Source of the DNA: Hydractinia symbiolongicarpus
Lineage: Eukaryota; Cnidaria; Hydrozoa; Anthoathecata; Hydractiniidae
NCBI RefSeq assembly: GCF_029227915.1
Contig: NC_079881.1
Coordinates: 26,637,501 to 26,701,500, forward strand
DNA length: 64,000 nt
Direction of reading: 5' to 3'
The position numbers and the translations under genes were made by a program. Position 1 is the first letter of the stretch, and each line of letters begins with the position of its first letter. The notes under the pieces are model-generated. The model searched no databases, was not told where the DNA came from, and saw only the letters and a program-made list of their open reading frames with translations. This document shows, piece after piece, positions 1 to 11,053 of the stretch.

Positions 1-718
1 CTAAAAACTACAAGTCTCATGGGCTTTAGTGGTGAAATAATAATTTAAAAAATCGTTTGGGAAATGAGTTTACTCCCGGGGTACTTTCTTTGTATACTTT
101 TGACTATACGGGCCGAGTCCGGGATATACGGGAAGTCGCGGGTTTTCGTTTGCCGGCGATTAAACCTCTTTCATTAAGCGTCTCATTAAAAATGAAATCA
201 TTTTTAAAAACTACAAGTCTCAAGCGTTTTAGTGGTGAAAAAATAATTCAAAAAATCGTTCGGGAAATGAGTTTACTCCCTGGGTACTTTCTTTGTATAC
301 TTTTGACTATACGGGCCGAGTCCGGGATATACGGGAAGTCGCGGGTTTTCGTTTGCCGGCGATTAAACCTCTTTCATTAAGCGTCTCATTAAAAATGAAA
401 TCATTTTTAAAAACTACAAGTCTCATGCGTTTTAATGGTGAAAAAATAATTTAAAAAATCGTTCGGGAAATGAGTTTACTCCCTGGGTACTTTCTTTGTA
501 TACTGTTGACTATACGGGCCGAGTCCGGGGTTTACGGGAAATGGCAGGTTTTCGTTTGCCGGCGATTAAGTTTCTTTTATTCAGCGTCTCATCAAAAATG
601 AAAACATTTTTGAAAACTACAAGTCTCGTGCGTTTTAGTGGTGAAAAAATAATTTAAAAAATCGTTCGGGAAATGAGTTTACTCCCTGGGTACTTTCTTT
701 GTATACTTTTAACTATAC

Positions 719-751
719 GGGTCGAGTCCGGGATTTACGGGAAATCGCGGG
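719..751 (+). other. Candidate G-quadruplex motif, one per class A monomer
   Basis: Four GGG runs lie at 719-721, 730-732, 739-741 and 749-751, with loops of 8, 6 and 7 bases. The first loop exceeds the strict 7-base limit, so this is a long-loop motif. Classes with CGCTGG in place of CGCGGG (B1, E) lose the fourth run. The complementary strand would be C-rich, the form needed for an i-motif. Folding is a prediction; only the spacing is seen. Confidence 0.4.
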
Positions 752-794
752 TTTTCGTTTGCCGGCGATTAAACTTCTTTTATTCAGCGTCTCA

Positions 795-816
795 TCAAAA
801 ATGAAAACATTTTTGA
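795..816. repeat. Inverted repeat (dyad) in the monomer A/T segment
   Basis: The arms TCAAAAATG and CATTTTTGA are perfect 9-bp reverse complements around a 4-base AAAA spacer. The same dyad recurs in most class A copies. In copies with ATTAAAAATGAAATCATTTTTAA (e.g. near 188-209) the arms read TTAAAAATGA and TCATTTTTAA, 10 bp around two bases. Other copies combine the arm ends and lose the outermost pair, so there is no strict covariation. The dyad is destroyed in copies with AAAAAAAGTTTG or AAACAAGTTTG. A protein site, cruciform or simple A/T bias are all possible. Confidence 0.6.
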
Positions 817-1684
817 AAACTACAAGTCTCGTGCGTTTTAGTGGTGAAAAAATAATTTAAAAAATCGTTCCGGAAATGAGTTTACTCCCTGGGTACTTTC
901 TTTGTATACTTTTGACTATACGGGTCGAGTCCGGGATTTACGGGAAATCGCGGGTTTTCGTTTGCCGGAGATTAAACTTCTTTTATTCAGCGTCTCATCA
1001 AAAATGAAAACATTTTTGAAAACTACAAGTCTCGTGCGTTTTAGTGGTGAAAAAATAATTTAAAAAATCGTTCGGGAAATGAGTTTACTCCCTGGGTACT
1101 TTCTTTGTATACTTTTGACTATACGGGTCGAGTCCGGGATTTACGGGAAATCGCGGGTTTTCGTTTGCCGGCGATTAAACTTCTTTTATTCAGCGTCTCA
1201 TCAAAAGTGAAAACATTTTTGAAAACTACAAGTCTCATGCGTTTTAGTGGTGAAAAAATAATTTAAAAAATCGTTCGGGAAATGAGTTTACTCCCTGGGT
1301 ACTTTCTTTGTATACTTTTGACTATACGGGCCGAGTCCGGGGTTTACGTGAAATGGCGGGTTTTCGTTTGCCAGCGATTAAACTTCTTTTATTCAGCGTC
1401 TCATCAAAAATGAAAACATTTTTGAAAACTACAAGTCTCGTGCGTTTTAGTGGTGAAAAAATAATTTAAAAAATCGTTCGGGAAATGAGTTTACACCCTG
1501 GGTACTTTCTTTGTATACTTTTGACTATACGGGTCGAGTCCGGGATTTACGGGAAATCGCGGGTTTTCGTTTGCCAGCGATTAAACTTCTTTTATTCAGC
1601 GTCTCATCAAAAATGAAAACATTTTTAAAAACTACAATTCTCATGGGCTTTAGTGGTGAAAAGATGATTTAAAACATCGTTCTG

Positions 1685-2496
1685 GAAATGAGTTTACTCA
1701 CAGGGTACTTTCTTTGTATACATTCGACTATACGGGACAAGCCCGGGATTTACGGGAAATCGCTGGTTTTCGTTTACCGGCGATTAAACCTCTTTCATTG
1801 AGCGTCTCATTAAAAATGATAACATTTTTGAAAACTACAAGTCTCATTCGTTCTAGTGCTGCAGAAATAATTTGAAAAATCGTTTGGGAAATCAGTTTAC
1901 TCCTTGGGTACTTTCTTTATATACATTCAACTATACGTACCAAGCCTGGGATTGACGGGAAATCGCGGGTTTTCGTTTGCCGGCGATTAAACTTCTTTTA
2001 TTCAGCGTCTAATCAAAAATGAAAAAAAGTTTGAAAACTAAAAGTCTCATGCGTTTTAGTGGTGAAAAAAAAATTTAAAAAATCGTTCGGGAAATGAGTT
2101 TACTCCCTGTGTACTTTCTTTGTATATTTTTGACTATACGGGTCAAGCCCGGGATTTACGGGAAATCGCGGGTTTTCGTTTGCCGGCGATTAAACTTCTT
2201 TTATTCAGCGTCTCATCAAAAATGAAAACATTTTTGAAAACTACAAGTCTTATGCGTTTTAGTGGTGAAAAAGTAATTAAAAAAATCGTTCTGGAAATGA
2301 GTTTACTCACAGGGCTTTTTCTTTGTATACATTCGACTATACGGGCCAAGCCCGGGATTTACGGGAAATCGCGGGTTTTCGTTTGCCGGCGATTAAACCT
2401 CTTTCATTAAGCGTCTCATCAAAAATGAAAACATTTCTAAAAGCTACAAGTCTCATGGGCTTTAGTGGTGAAATAATAATTTAAAAAATCGTTTGG
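1685..2496 (+). repeat. Ordered four-monomer cassette B1-C-D-B2
   Basis: Four consecutive divergent monomers stand in a fixed order. B1 (1685) carries CACAGGGTAC, GACAAGCCC, CGCTGG and CTTTCATT. C (1888) carries GAAATCAG, CTTTATATACATTCAAC and AAGCCTGGGA. D (2091) carries CCCTGTGTAC and GGTCAAGCCC. B2 (2294) carries CACAGGGCTTTTT and GGCCAAGCCC. The same order is seen again near 44.0-44.8, 54.0-54.8, 56.0-56.8, 57.6-58.4 and 60.7-61.5 kb, and without D near 17.0-17.5, 24.5-25.0 and 26-26.4 kb. I read this as the basic higher-order unit, later broken up by unequal exchange. Confidence 0.8.
2342..2354 (+). other. Short G/C hairpin in CCAAG-type monomers
   Basis: CGGGC and GCCCG pair perfectly over 5 bp around a CAA loop. 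It is found in B2, most D and other copies that read GGCCAAGCCCGGG. In B1 (GACAAGCCC) the stem shrinks to 4 bp, and in class A (GCCGAGTCC or GTCGAGTCC) it is largely lost. It therefore marks classes as well as being a possible structure. Confidence 0.4.
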
Positions 2497-3529
2497 GAAA
2501 TGAGTTTACTCCCGGGGTACTTTCTTTGTATACTTTTGACTATACGGGCCGAGTCCGGGATATACGAGAAGTCGCGGGTTTCGTTTGCCGGCGATTAAAC
2601 CTCTTTCATTAAGCGTCTCATTAAAAATGAAATCATTTTTGAAAACTACAAGTCTCATGCGTTTTAGTGGTGAAAAAGTAATTAAAAAAATCGTTCTGGA
2701 AATGAGTTTACTCACAGGGCTTTTTCTTTGTATACATTCGACTATACGGGCCAAGCCCGGGATTTACGGGAAATCGCGGGTTTTCGTTTGCCGGCGATTA
2801 AACCTCTTTCATTAAGCGTCTCATTAAAAATGAAATCATTTTTAAAAACTACAAGTCTCATGCGTTTTAGTGGTGAAAAAATAATTTAAAAAATCGTTCG
2901 GGAAATGAGTTTACTCCCTGGGTACTTTCTTTGTATACTGTTGACTATACGGGCCGAGTCCGGGGTTTACGGGAAATCGCGGGTTTTCGTTTGCCGGCGA
3001 TTAAGTTTCTTTTATTCAGCGTCTCATCAAAAATGAAAACATTTTTGAAAACTACAAGTCTCGTGCGTTTTAGTGGTGAAAAAATAATTTAAAAAATCGT
3101 TCGGGAAATGAGTTTACTCCCTGGGTACTTTCTTTGTATACTTTTAACTATACGGGTCGAGTCCGGGATTTACGGGAAATCGCGGGTTTTCGTTTGCCGG
3201 TGATTAAACTTCTTTTATTCAGCATCTCATCAAAAATGAAAACATTTTTGAAAACTACAAGTCTCGTGCGTTATAGTGGTGAAAAAATAATTTAAAAAAT
3301 CGTTCGGGAAATGAGTTTACTCCCTGGGTACTTTCTTTGTATACTTTTGACTATACAGGCCGAGTCCGGGATTTACGGGAAATCGCGGGTTTTCGTTTGC
3401 CGGCGATTAAACTTCTTTTATTCAGCGTCTCATCAAAAATGAAAATTTTTTTGAAAACTACAAGTCTCATGGGCTTTAGCGGTGAAATAATAATTTAAAA
3501 AATCGTTAGGGAAATGAGTTTACTCCCGG

Positions 3530-4749
3530 GGTACTTTCTTTGTATACTTTTGACTATACGGGCCGAGTCCGGGATTTACGGGAAGTCGCGGGTTTTCGTT
3601 TGCCGGCGATTAAATTTCTTTTATACAGCGTCTCATCAAAAATAAAAACATTTTTAAAAACTACAAGTCTCATGGGCTTTAGTGGTGAAATAAAAATTTA
3701 AAAAATCGTTCGGGAAATGAGTTTACACCCTGGGTACTTTCTTTGTATACTTTTGACTATACGGGCCGAGTCCGGGATTTACGGGAAATCGCAGGTTTTC
3801 GTTTGTCGGCGATTAAACTTCTTTTATTCAGCGTCTAATCAAAAATGAAAAAAAGTTTGAAAACTAAAAGTCTCATGCGTTTTAGTGGTGAAAAAAAAAT
3901 TTAAAAAATCGTTTGGGAAATCAGTTTACTCCCTGTGTACTTTCTTTGTATACTTTTGACTATACCGGCCAAGCCCGGGATTTACGGGAAATCGCGGGTT
4001 TTCGTTTGCCGGCGATTAAACTTCTTTTATTCAGCGTCTCATCAAAAATGAAAACATTTTTGAAAACTACAAGTCTTATGCGTTTTAGTGGTGAAAAAGT
4101 AATTTAAAAAATCGTTCTGGAAAGGAGTTTACTCACAGGGCTTTTTCTTTGTATACATTCGACTATACGGGCCAAGCCCGGGATTTACGGGAAATCGCGG
4201 GTTTTCGTTTGCCGACGATTAAACCTCTTTCATTAGGCGTCTCATTAAAAATGAAAACATTTTTGAAAACTACAAGTCTCATGCGTTTTAGTGGTGAAAA
4301 AAATAATTTAAAAAATCGTTCGGGAAATGAGTTTACTTCCTGGGTACTTTCTTTGTATACTTTTGACTATACGGGCCGAGTCCGGGGTTTACGGGAAATC
4401 GCGGGTTTTCGTTTGCTGGCGATTAAACTTCTTTTATTCAGCGCCTCATCAAAAATGAAAACATTTTTAAAAACTACAAGTCTCGTGGGCTTTAGTGGTG
4501 AAAAGATAATTTAAAACATCGTTCTGGAAATGAGTTTACTCACAGGGTACTTTCTTTGTATGCATTCGACTTTACGGGACAAGCCCGGGATTTACGGGAA
4601 ATCGCTGGTTTTCGTTTACCGACGATTAAACCTCTTTCATTAAGCGTCTCATTAAAAATGAAAACATTTTTGAAAACTACAAGTCTCATGCGTTTTAGTG
4701 GTGAAAAAAATAATTTAAAAAATCGTTCGGGAAATGAGTTTACTCCCTG
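3530..4749 (+). repeat. 6-mer higher-order repeat, 1220 bp, copy 1
   Basis: Six monomers, 6 x 203 plus two one-base insertions in poly-A tails (near 4297 and 4710). They match 4750-5969 almost perfectly at a fixed 1220-bp shift. I saw only isolated differences, such as C/G at 3604/4824 and GCTGGC against GCCGGC near 4415/5635. The left edge is where TCCCGGGG differs from TCCCTGGG. Confidence 0.85.
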
Positions 4750-5969
4750 GGTACTTTCTTTGTATACTTTTGACTATACGGGCCGAGTCCGGGATTTACG
4801 GGAAGTCGCGGGTTTTCGTTTGCGGGCGATTAAATTTCTTTTATACAGCGTCTCATCAAAAATAAAAACATTTTTAAAAACTACAAGTCTCATGGGCTTT
4901 AGTGGTGAAATAAAAATTTAAAAAATCGTTCGGGAAATGAGTTTACACCCTGGGTACTTTCTTTGTATACTTTTGACTATACGGGCCGAGTCCGGGATTT
5001 ACGGGAAATCGCAGGTTTTCGTTTGTCGGCGATTAAACTTCTTTTATTCAGCGTCTAATCAAAAATGAAAAAAAGTTTGAAAACTAAAAGTCTCATGCGT
5101 TTTAGTGGTGAAAAAAAAATTTAAAAAATCGTTTGGGAAATCAGTTTACTCCCTGTGTACTTTCTTTGTATACTTTTGACTATACCGGCCAAGCCCGGGA
5201 TTTACGGGAAATCGCGGGTTTTCGTTTGCCGGCGATTAAACTTCTTTTATTCAGCGTCTCATCAAAAATGAAAACATTTTTGAAAACTACAAGTCTTATG
5301 CGTTTTAGTGGTGAAAAAGTAATTTAAAAAATCGTTCTGGAAAGGAGTTTACTCACAGGGCTTTTTCTTTGTATACATTCGACTATACGGGCCAAGCCCG
5401 GGATTTACGGGAAATCGCGGGTTTTCGTTTGCCGACGATTAAACCTCTTTCATTAGGCGTCTCATTAAAAATGAAAACATTTTTGAAAACTACAAGTCTC
5501 ATGCGTTTTAGTGGTGAAAAAAATAATTTAAAAAATCGTTCGGGAAATGAGTTTACTTCCTGGGTACTTTCTTTGTATACTTTTGACTATACGGGCCGAG
5601 TCCGGGGTTTACGGGAAATCGCGGGTTTTCGTTTGCCGGCGATTAAACTTCTTTTATTCAGCGCCTCATCAAAAATGAAAACATTTTTAAAAACTACAAG
5701 TCTCGTGGGCTTTAGTGGTGAAAAGATAATTTAAAACATCGTTCTGGAAATGAGTTTACTCACAGGGTACTTTCTTTGTATGCATTCGACTTTACGGGAC
5801 AAGCCCGGGATTTACGGGAAATCGCTGGTTTTCGTTTACCGACGATTAAACCTCTTTCATTAAGCGTCTCATTAAAAATGAAAACATTTTTGAAAACTAC
5901 AAGTCTCATGCGTTTTAGTGGTGAAAAAAATAATTTAAAAAATCGTTCGGGAAATGAGTTTACTCCCTG
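4750..5969 (+). repeat. 6-mer higher-order repeat, 1220 bp, copy 2
   Basis: This is the second copy of the 1220-bp unit. Similarity runs to about 6013, where CCGGGG replaces CCGGGA. It contains two 204-bp monomers. As 204 is a multiple of three, a frame stays open across two units here and gives 121-codon frames at 5369-5734 and 5776-6141, neither taken as coding. Confidence 0.85.
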
Positions 5970-5999
5970 GGTACTTTCTTTGTATACTTTTGACTATAC

Positions 6000-7217
6000 G
6001 GGCCGAGTCCGGGGTTTACGGGAAATGGCGGGTTTTCGTTTGCCGGCGATTAAACTTCTTTTATTCAGCGTCTCATCAAAAATGAAAACATTTCTGAAAA
6101 CTACAAGTCTCGTGCGTTTTAGAGGTGAAAAAATAATTTAAAAAATCGTTCGGGAAATGAGTTTACTCCCTGGGTACTTTCTTTGTATACTTTTGACTAT
6201 ACGGGTCGAGTCCGGGATTTACGGGAAATCGCGGGTTTTCGTTTGCCGGCGATTAAACTTCTTTTATTCAGCGTCTCATCAAAAATGAAAACAATTTTAA
6301 AAACTACAAGTCTCATGGGATTTAGTGGTGAAAAGATAATTTAAAACATCGTTCTGGAAATGAGTTTACTCACAGGGTACTTTTTTTGTATACATTCGAC
6401 TATACGGGACAAGCCCGGGATTTACGGGAAATCGCTGGTTTTCGTTTACCGGCGATTAAACCTCTTTCATTAAGCGTCTCATTAAAAATGAAAACATTTT
6501 TGAAAACTACAAGTCTCATTCGTTCTAGTGGTGCAGAAATAATTTGAAAAATCGTTCGGGAAATCGGTTTACTCCTTGGGTACTTTTTTTATATAAATTC
6601 AACTATACGGGCCAAGCCTGGGATTTACGGGAAATCGCGGGTTTTCGTTTGCCGGCGATTAAACTTCTTTTATTCAGCGTCTCATCAAAAATGAAAACAT
6701 TTTTGAAAACTACAAGTCTTATGGGTTTTAGTGGTGAAAAAGTAATTTAAAAAATCGTTCTGGAAATGAGTTTACTCACAGGGCTTTTTCTTTGTATACA
6801 TTCGACTAAACGGGCCAAGCCCGGGATTTACGGGAAATCGCGGGTTTTCGTTTGCCGGCGATTAAACCTCTTTCATTAAGCGTCTCATCAAAAATGAAAA
6901 CATTTTTGAAAACTACAAGTCTCATGCGTTTTAGTGGTGAAAAAAAAATTAAAAAAATCGTTCGGGAAATGAGTTTACTCCTTAGGTACTTTCTTTGGAT
7001 ACATTCGACTACACGGGCCAAGCCCTGATTTTAGGGGAAATTGCTGGTTTTCGTTTGCCGGCGATTAAACCTCTTTCATTAAACGTCTCATCAAAAATGA
7101 AAACAATTTTGAAAACTACAAGTCTCATGCATTTTAGTGGGGAAAAAATAATTTAAAAAATCGTTTGGGAAATAAGTTTACTCCCTGGGTACTTTCTTTG
7201 TATACTTTTGACTATAC
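6000..7217 (+). repeat. 6-mer higher-order repeat, 1218 bp, copy 1
   Basis: Six monomers match 7218-8434 at a shift of exactly 1218 bp. Shared markers are GTGCGTTTTAGAGGTG (about 6111 and 7329), a C copy with TTTTTTATATAAATTC (about 6585 and 7803), and TTTTTTTGTATACATTC in the B1 copy. The last monomers include an E copy (CCCTGATTTTAGGGG near 7023). Confidence 0.8.
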
Positions 7218-8434
7218 AGGCCGAGTCCGGGGTTTACGGGAAATGGCGGGTTTTCGTTTGCCGGCGATTAAACTTCTTTTATTCAGCGTCTCATCAAAAA
7301 TGAAAACATTTCTGAAAACTACAAGTCTCGTGCGTTTTAGAGGTGAAAAAATAATTTAAAAAATCGTTCGGGAAATGAGTTTACTCCCTGGGTACTTTCT
7401 TTGTATACTTTTGACTATACGGGTCGAGTCCGGGATTTACGGGAAATCGCGGGTTTTCGTTTGCCGGCGATTAAACTTCTTTTATTCAGCGTCTCATCAA
7501 AAATGAAAACAATTTTAAAAACTACAAGTCTCATGGGATTTAGTGGTGAAAAGATAATTTAAAACATCGTTCTGGAAATGAGTTTACTCACAGGGTACTT
7601 TTTTTGTATACATTCGACTATACGGGACAAGCCCGGGATTTACGGGAAATCGCTGGTTTTCGTTTACCGGCGATTAAACCTCTTTCATTAAGCGTCTCAT
7701 TAAAAATGAAAACATTTTTGAAAACTACAAGTCTCATTCGTTCTAGTGGTGCAGAAATAATTTGAAAAATCGTTCGGGAAATCGGTTTACTCCTTGGGTA
7801 CTTTTTTTATATAAATTCAACTATACGGGCCAAGCCTGGGATTTACGGGAAATCGCGGGTTTTCGTTTGCCGGCGATTAAACTTCTTTTATTCAGCGTCT
7901 CATCAAAAATGAAAACATTTTTGAAAACTACAAGTCTTATGGGTTTTAGTGGTGAAAAAGTAATTTAAAAAATCGTTCTGGAAATGAGTTTACTCACAGG
8001 GCTTTTTCTTTGTATACATTCGACTATACGGGCCAAGACCGGGATTTACGGGAAATCGCGGGTTTTCGTTTGCCGGCGATTAAACCTCTTTCATTAAGCG
8101 TCTCATCAAAAATGAAAACATTTTTGAAAACTACAAGTCTCATGCGTTTTAGTGGTGAAAAAAAAATTAAAAAAATCGTTCGGGAAATGAGTTTACTCTT
8201 AGGTACTTTCTTTGGATACATTCGACTACACGGGCCAAGCCCTGGATTTAGGGGAAATTGCTGGTTTTCGTTTGCCGGCGATTAAACCTCTTTCATTAAA
8301 CGTCTCATCAAAAATGAAAAGAATTTTGAAAACTACAAGTCTCATGCGTTTTAGTGGGGAAAAAATAATTTAAAAAATCGTTTGGGAAATAAGTTTACTC
8401 CCTGGGTACTTTCTTTGTATACTTTTGACTATAC
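7218..8434 (+). repeat. 6-mer higher-order repeat, 1217 bp, copy 2
   Basis: Second copy of the 6-mer. It is one base shorter than copy 1 because TACTCTTAGG near 8195 lacks a C present near 6977. Part of it, about 7226-8700, is repeated at about 9459-10933 at a shift of exactly 2233 bp (11 units), so this segment was copied at least twice. Confidence 0.8.
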
Positions 8435-11053
8435 GGGTCGAGTCCGGGATTTACGGGAAATCGCGGGTTTTCGTTTGCCGGCGATTAAACTTCTTTTATT
8501 CAGCGTCTCATCAAAAATGAAAACAATTTTAAAAACTACAATTCTCATGGGATTTAGTGGTGAAAAGATAATTTAAAACATCGTTCTGGAAATGAGTTTA
8601 CTCACAGGGTACTTTTTTTATATAAATTCAACTATACGGGCCAAGCCTGGGATTTACGGGAAATCGCGGGTTTTCGTTTGCCGGCGATTAAACTTCTTTT
8701 AGTCAGCGTCTCATCAAAAATGAAAACATTTTTAAAAACTACAAGTCTCGTGGGCTTTAGTGGTGAAAAGATAATTTAAAACATCGTTCTGGAAATGAGT
8801 TTACTCACAGGGTACTTTCTTTGTATACATTCGACTATACGGGACAAGCCCGGGATTTACGGGAAATCGCTGGTTTTCGTTTACCGGCGATTAAACCTCT
8901 TTCATTAAGCGTCTCATTAAAAATAAAAACATTTTTGAAAACTACAAGTCTCATGCGTTTTAGTGGTGAAAAAATAATTTAAAAAATCGTTCGGGAAATG
9001 CGTTTACTCCCTGGGTACTTTCTTTGTATACTTTTGACTATACGGGTCGAGTCCGGGATTTACGGGAAATCGCGGGTTTTCGTTTGCCGGCGATTAAACT
9101 TCTTTTATTCAGCGCCTCATCAAAAATGAAAACATTTTTAAAAACTACAAGTCTCGTGGGCTTTAGTGGTGAAAAGATAATTTAAAACATCGTTCTGGAA
9201 ATGAGTTTACTCACAGGGTACTTTCTTTGTATGCATTCGACTTTACGGGACAAGCCCGGGATTTACGGGAAATCGCTGGTTTTCGTTTACCGACGATTAA
9301 ACCTCTTTCATTAAGCGTCTCATTAAAAATTAAAACATTTTTGAAAACTACAAGTCTCATGCGTTTTAGTGGTGAAAAAAATAATTTAAAAAACCGTTCG
9401 GGAAATGAGTTTACTCCCTGGGTACTTTCTTTGTATACTTTTGACTATACGGGCCGAGTCCGGGGTTTACGGGAAATGGCGGGTTTTCGTTTGCCGGCGA
9501 TTAAACTTCTTTTATTCAGCGTCTCATCAAAAATGAAAACATTTCTGAAAACTACAAGTCTCGTGCGTTTTAGAGGTGAAAAAATAATTTAAAAAATCGT
9601 TCGGGAAATGAGTTTACTCCCTGGGTACTTTCTTTGTATACTTTTGACTATACGGGTCGAGTCCGGGATTTACGGGAAATCGCGGGTTTTCGTTTGCCGG
9701 TGATTAAACTTCTTTTATTCAGCGTCTCATCAAAAAAGAAAACAATTTTAAAAACTACAAGTCTCATGGGATTTAGTGGTGAAAAGATAATTTAAAACAT
9801 CGTTCTGGAAATGAGTTTACTCACAGGGTACTTTTTTTGTATACATTCGACTATACGGGACAAGCCCGGGATTTACGGGAAATCGCTGGTTTTCGTTTAC
9901 CGGCGATTAAACCTCTTTCATTAAGCGTCTCATTAAAAATGAAAACATTTTTGAAAACTACAAGTCTCATTCGTTCTAGTGGTGCAGAAATAATTTGAAA
10001 AATCGTTCGGGAAATCGGTTTACTCCTTGGGTACTTTTTTTATATAAATTCAACTATACGGGCCAAGCCTGGGATTTACGGAAAATCGCGGGTTTTCGTT
10101 TGCCGGCGATTAAACTTCTTTTATTCAGCGTCTCATCAAAAATGAAAACATTTTTGAAAACTACAAGTCTTATGGGTTTTAGTGGTGAAAAAGTAATTTA
10201 AAAAATCGTTCTGGAAATGAGTTTACTCACAGGGATTTTTCTTTGTATACATTCGACTATACGGGCCAAGCCCGGGATTTACGGGAAATCGCGGGTTTTC
10301 GTTTGCCGGCGATTAAACCTCTTTCATTAAGCGTCTCATCAAAAATGAAAACATTTTTGAAAACTACAATTCTCATGCGTTTTAGTGGTGAAAAAAAAAT
10401 TAAAAAAATCGTTCGGGAAATGAGTTTACTCCCTAGGTACTTTCTTTGGATACATTCGACTACACGGGCCAAGCCCTGGATTTAGGGGAAATTGCTGGTT
10501 TTCGTTTGCCGGCGATTAAACCTCTTTCATTAAACGTCTCATCAAAATGAAAACAATTTTGAAAACTACAAGTCTCATGCGTTTTAGTGGGGAAAAAATA
10601 ATTTAAAAAATCGTTTGGGAAATAAGTTTACTCCCTGGGTACTTTCTTTGTATACTTTTGACTATACGGGTCGAGTCCGGGATTTACGGGAAATCGCGGG
10701 TTTTCGTTTGCCGGCGATTAAACTTCTTTTATTCAGCGTCTCATCAAAAATGAAAACAATTTTAAAAACTACAAGTCTCATGGGATTTAGTGGTGAAAAG
10801 ATAATTTAAAACATCGTTCTGGAAATGAGTTTACTCACAGGGTACTTTTTTTATATAAATTCAACTATACGGGCCAAGCCTGGGATTTACGGGAAATCGC
10901 GGGTTTTCGTTTGCCGGCGATTAAACTTCTTTTATTCAGCGTCTCATCAAAAATGAAAACATTTTTGAAAACTACAAGTCTTATGCGTTTTAGTGGTGAA
11001 AAAGTAATTTAAAAAATCGTTCTGGAAATGAGTTTACTCACAGGGCTTTTTCT
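8435..11053 (+). repeat. Mixed block with 11-mer and 17-mer copies
   Basis: The stretch 9459-10933 repeats 7226-8700 at 2233 bp (11 units). The monomers around 9227-9592 match 5776-6141 at 3451 bp, exactly 17 units. A four-unit shift of 811 bp links 10243 with 11054, one base having been lost in CATCAAAATG near 10546. Classes A, B1, C, B2 and E are all present. There is no gene. Confidence 0.8.

Larger units (their letters stand above)
670..872 (+). repeat. Reference class A monomer, 203 bp
   Basis: This copy is a convenient type specimen. In order it has: an anchor GAAATGAGTTTACTCCC; a pyrimidine-rich stretch ending in the palindrome GTATAC; a G/C-rich core with GGGTCGAGTCC and four GGG runs (719-751); the GCCGGC palindrome (761-766); an A/T-rich inverted repeat (795-816); and an A-rich tail (846-865) with TAA stops in it. 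By hand count it has 76 G+C (37%) and 13 CpG. Class A is the most common class and separates the ordered cassettes of other classes. The variant GGCCGAGTCC or GGGGTTTACG at the core defines subgroups of A. Confidence 0.9.
1..3529 (+). repeat. A-rich block with one cassette and a 12-mer echo
   Basis: The block holds about 17 monomers, mostly class A, with the cassette at 1685-2496. The copy at 61 (TCCCGGGG, GGATATACGGG) is echoed at 2497, a shift of 2436 bp or 12 units. The GTATACTGTTGAC variant at about 499 returns at about 2934, a shift of 2435, because of a one-base loss near 2578. The TAA stop in the A-rich tail is mutated to TCA near 247, which is why a longer frame opens at 57-380. No gene is present. 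Confidence 0.85.

Noticed and set aside
752-768. CENP-B box in TTTTCGTTTGCCGGCGA
   Set aside because: It starts with TTCG, but the required A and the terminal CGGG do not line up (C and GCGA instead). No other stretch on either strand fits the NTTCGNNNNANNCGGGN core.
846-865. Transcription terminator or origin in the AT-rich tail
   Set aside because: A-runs occur in every monomer with no GC hairpin before them, and no known origin consensus could be matched by eye.
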